This document shows positions 57,401 to 60,000 of a stretch of 60,000 nt of DNA, piece by piece. The position numbers were made by a program, and so were the translations under genes. Below the pieces are notes generated by a model. It was given only the letters and a program-made list of their open reading frames with translations, ran no database searches and was not told the origin of the DNA. How positions within the stretch are numbered: position 1 is the stretch's first letter; each line of letters opens with the position of its first letter. Origin of the DNA: Bolinopsis microptera (taxonomy: Eukaryota > Ctenophora > Tentaculata > Lobata > Bolinopsidae); assembly GCF_026151205.1 (NCBI RefSeq), contig NC_087078.1:18185118-18245117 (forward strand), written 5' to 3'.

Positions 57401-60000
57401 ATATTTTACTCATTACGGGTATATAAGTATATGGCCCCCAGAATATAGGTTTAAAAAAAAAAACAGCGACCAAGATTCTGCATTTTCTCTGTCACCCTGA
57501 ACATTGAGGAATGTGGGGTAGTGATGAGAAACAGTTAAAGAACATATGCAGAAGAGATGGCATCATCAAAATGTTATGAAGATGGAGTATTTGAGGACGA
57601 TTTTTGCATACCTATATTCTGGGGGCCTTAGTTTTTGGTTTTTTGCTATTAAGTATACTCTAAACCATTTCAATTTAGTATCTGGAGCCATTGGCATCAT
57701 TAATACAGTCTCAGCAACATATTCTGACTGCATATAACTTTCTGTGACAATTTTAGAAAAACTTAGGAACAGATGTTTGGACCTATATTCTGGGGGCCCT
57801 GTTAAAAAATGGTATTTTTACAGGTGAAAAAAAAGTACACTTAAAAACCTAATAATTATTTTCAACTACCCAAGAAACATTTAAAGGGTTATTATGTACA
57901 TATTTACACCTCTAAACATGCTTAGAAGTAGTTTTAACACCTGTTTCTAAGTGCTCAAAAAGCGACCTATATTCTGGGGGTCATATACCCGTAGTTGGAA
58001 TTTGGATTACCTACATTTACACTCTACATTTACCTACATTTACATTCTTATAACTGGAATTTCATTATTTTATGATACTGATAAGTTGGGTAAAATAAAC
58101 ATGCCATAAAACATTAATCTATACTTAAAACAATAGGTAGACAAAGGTTCAAGACGATTTCCACACAACGGAGGACACCTATCCTCCACGCCAAAGTCAA
58201 GATCCTAGCGGACCACATTCCGGACAGATTATACGATCCACTGGGGAAGTTACGTGATTCCTTTAAGTTAAGCTCGCATCCCACATGGCTGTATAAGAGT
58301 CACGATGTGTACACCATTGTGGGGGTAATAAAGGAAGAGGTGAGTTTGGGGAGGCACGATGTGTACACCATTGTGGGGGTTATAAAGGAAGAGGTGAGTT
58401 TGGGGAGGCACGATGTGTACACCATTGTGGGCGTTATAAAGGAAGAGGTGAGTTTGGGGAGGCACGATGTGTACACCATTGTGGGGGTTATAAAGGAAGA
58501 GGTGAGTTTAGGGAGGCACGATGTGTACACCATTGTGGGCGTTATAAAGGAAGAGGTGAGTTTGGGGAGGCACGATGTGTACACCATTGTGGGGGATATA
58601 AAGGAAGAGGTGAGTTTGGGGAGGCACGATGTGTACACCATTGTGGGGGTTATAAAGGAAGAGGTGAGTTTGGGGAGGCACGATGTGTACACCATTGTGG
58701 GGGTTATAAAGGAAGAGGTGAGTTTGGGGAGGCACGATGTGTACACCATTGTGGGGGTTATAAAGGAAGAGGTGAGTTTGGGGAGGCACGATGTGTACAC
58801 CATTGTGGGGGTTATAAAGGAAGAGGTGAGTTTGGGAAGGCACGATGTGTACACCATTGTGGGGGTTATAAAGGAAGAGGTGAGTTTGGGGAGGCACGAT
58901 GTGTACACCATTGTGGGGGTTATAAAGGAAGAGGTGAGTTTGAGGAGGCACGATGTGTACACCATTGTGGGGGTTATAAAGGAAGAGGTGAGTTTGGGGA
59001 GGCACGATGTGTACACCATTGTGGGCGTTATAAAGGAAGAGGTGAGTTTGGGGAGGCACGATGTGTACACCATTGTGGGGGTTATAAAGGAAGAGGTGAG
59101 TTTGGGGAGGCACGATGTGTACACCATTGTGGGGGTTATAAAGGAAGAGGTGAGTTTGGGGAGGCACGATGTGTACACCATTGTGGGGGTTATAAAGGAA
59201 GAGGTGAGTTTGAGGAGGCACGATGTGTACACCATTGTGGGGGTTATAAAGGAAGAGGTGAGTTTGGGGAGGCACGATGTGTACACCATTGTGGGCGTTA
59301 TAAAGGAAGAGGTGAGTTTGGGGAGGCACGATGTGTACACCATTGTGGGGGTTATAAAGGAAGAGGTGAGTTTGGGGAGGCACGATGTGTACACCATTGT
59401 GGGGGTTATAAAGGAAGAGGTGAGTTTGGGGAGGCACGATGTGTACACCATTGTGGGCGTTATAAAGGAAGAGGTGAGTTTGGGAAGGCACGATGTGTAC
59501 ACCATTGTGGGGGTTATAAAGGAAGAGGTGAGTTTGGGGAGGCACGATGTGTACACCATTGTGGGCGTTATAAAGGAAGAGGTGAGTTTGGGGAGGCACG
59601 ATGTGTACACCATTGTGGGCGTTATAAAGGAAGAGGTGAGTTTGGGGAGGCACGATGTGTACACCATTGTGGGGGTTATAAAGGAAGAGGTGAGTTTGGG
59701 GAGGCACGATGTGTACACCATTGTGGGGGTTATAAAGGAAGAGGTGAGTTTGGGGAGGCACGATGTGTACACCATTGTGGGCGTTATAAAGGAAGAGGTG
59801 AGTTTGGAGAGGCACGATGTGTACACCATTGTGGGGGTTATAAAGGAAGAGGTGAGTTTGGGGAGGCGCGATGTGTACACCATTGTGGGGGTTATAAAGG
59901 AAGAGGTGAGTTTGGGGAGGCACGATGTGTACACCATTGTGGGGGTTATAAAGGAAGAGGTGAGTTTGGGGAGGCACGATGTGTACACCATTGTGGGGGT
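54461..60000 (+). CDS. CRBN: Cereblon, N-terminal and Lon-like part (partial; continues beyond the window)
   Basis: Exons: 54461-54545, 54754-55158, 55278-55319, 55391-55486, 55659-55770, 56074-56177, 58137-58339 (first donor) or onward; all phases agree. Residues 1-150 are acidic and helical with internal repeats. DYDIAIPSQHSYLG matches the FDTSLPxSHxYLG entry of cereblon's Lon N-terminal-like domain. It continues with IIPLDVIVIPGQSLPLRI, MVRALLD, FGAVY, IVEVSDE and KGRQRFKTISTQ, then SSHPTWLYKSHDVYTI, the WPxWLY block after the domain. Cereblon is the substrate receptor of the CUL4-DDB1 E3 ligase; the DDB1-binding helices and the C-terminal CULT domain would lie downstream. Exon 7 runs into a 54-bp array that repeats its own end. 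A TIR element fills intron 6. Confidence 0.9.
54820..55080 (+). repeat. Coding tandem repeats in cereblon exon 2
   Basis: Three copies of a 14-residue EQEREIERVAxEYA unit are followed by four QVDAAAE units, two of them extended by RTQQ. All are in frame and lie in a predicted charged helix before the Lon-like domain. Most cereblons have an acidic disordered N-terminus here; the repeats look lineage-specific. Confidence 0.85.
56320..57991. mobile_element. TIR element, 1.67 kb, TA duplication, repeated CCCCCAGAATATAGGT motif (cereblon intron 6)
   Basis: Inverted ends begin CGGGTATATGACCCCCAGAA and extend 27 bp, flanked by TA. The motif CCCCCAGAATATAGGT (one copy with AAAATATAGGT) recurs at 56331, 56351, 56702, 56727 and 57435. 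Its reverse complement ACCTATATTCTGGGGG occurs at 57609, 57783 and 57963. Orientation switches once. No transposase frame is present. Confidence 0.8.
58301..60000 (+). repeat. 54-bp tandem array, at least 31 copies, derived from the end of cereblon exon 7 plus its donor
   Basis: Units start at 58301 and every 54 bp to 59975 without an indel, and the array reaches the window end. Each contains the exon end (HDVYTIVGVIKEE) followed by GAG|GTGAGT, a strong donor, and 12 further bases before the next copy. The plus frame stays open throughout as HDVYTIVGVIKEEVSLGR. Differences between copies are few, mostly GGG/GGC and a few substitutions. The long minus-strand frame across it is a by-product of the period being a multiple of three. 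Confidence 0.95.

Noticed and set aside
58300-59991. Long minus-strand frame (563 codons) and a second one (489 codons) of perfect 18-residue repeats
   Set aside because: They exist only because the 54-bp unit is a multiple of three and lacks stops in those frames. The plus strand is the cereblon coding strand.

Overview
This is animal nuclear DNA. The genes are split by GT-AG introns of about 50 bp to 2.3 kb. Intergenic DNA is AT-rich and crowded with LINEs, TIR elements and minisatellites. The gene families (tetraspanins, cereblon, GPANK1, a GDPH-type VWD protein, a CAP protein) are metazoan, and TTAGGG-like repeats occur internally. The repeat load and the restriction-like-endonuclease LINEs fit an invertebrate, possibly a cnidarian, but the species cannot be read from the sequence. 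I found exons by following open frames between consensus splice sites and checking that the phases agree; nothing was searched against a database.

Layout. 0-8 kb: two copies of a secreted LamG plus coiled-coil gene (minus strand; the left copy runs off the edge), an orphan last exon of a CAP protein, foldback repeats, a tRNA-like SINE and a 27-bp satellite. 8-17 kb: a TIR element carrying a FLYWCH zinc-finger remnant, a four-exon secreted-protein gene (minus), a 1.27-kb TIR element with TA duplications, and AT-rich DNA without recognisable genes. 17.3-21.1 kb: a complete five-exon Ig-VWD-C8 secreted protein (plus). 21-26 kb: a Harbinger-like MITE, GC-rich repeats, telomere-like repeats, and a 1.5-kb TIR element whose interior is a mirror-symmetric array of one palindromic motif. 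26.6-37.4 kb: one tetraspanin head (TM1-3) followed on the same strand by three phase-compatible large-loop plus TM4 tails. 39-51.4 kb: an 82-residue orphan protein and a nest of retrotransposons: a CR1/L2-like LINE with a 1369-residue ORF1 lies inside a copy of a restriction-like-endonuclease LINE. 52.2-60 kb: an hAT-like MITE, GPANK1 (complete, two exons) and cereblon (seven exons, continuing past the window). Cereblon exon 7 runs into a 54-bp array of at least 31 copies that repeats the exon end together with its splice donor.

The host genes do not form one pathway. GPANK1 and cereblon are about 400 bp apart on the same strand. The secreted and membrane proteins (LamG coiled coil, CAP, Ig-VWD, tetraspanins) all belong to the cell surface or matrix. 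The most promising leads are the tetraspanin head/tail arrangement, the cereblon donor ladder, and two unrelated TIR elements that share a mirror-array interior.
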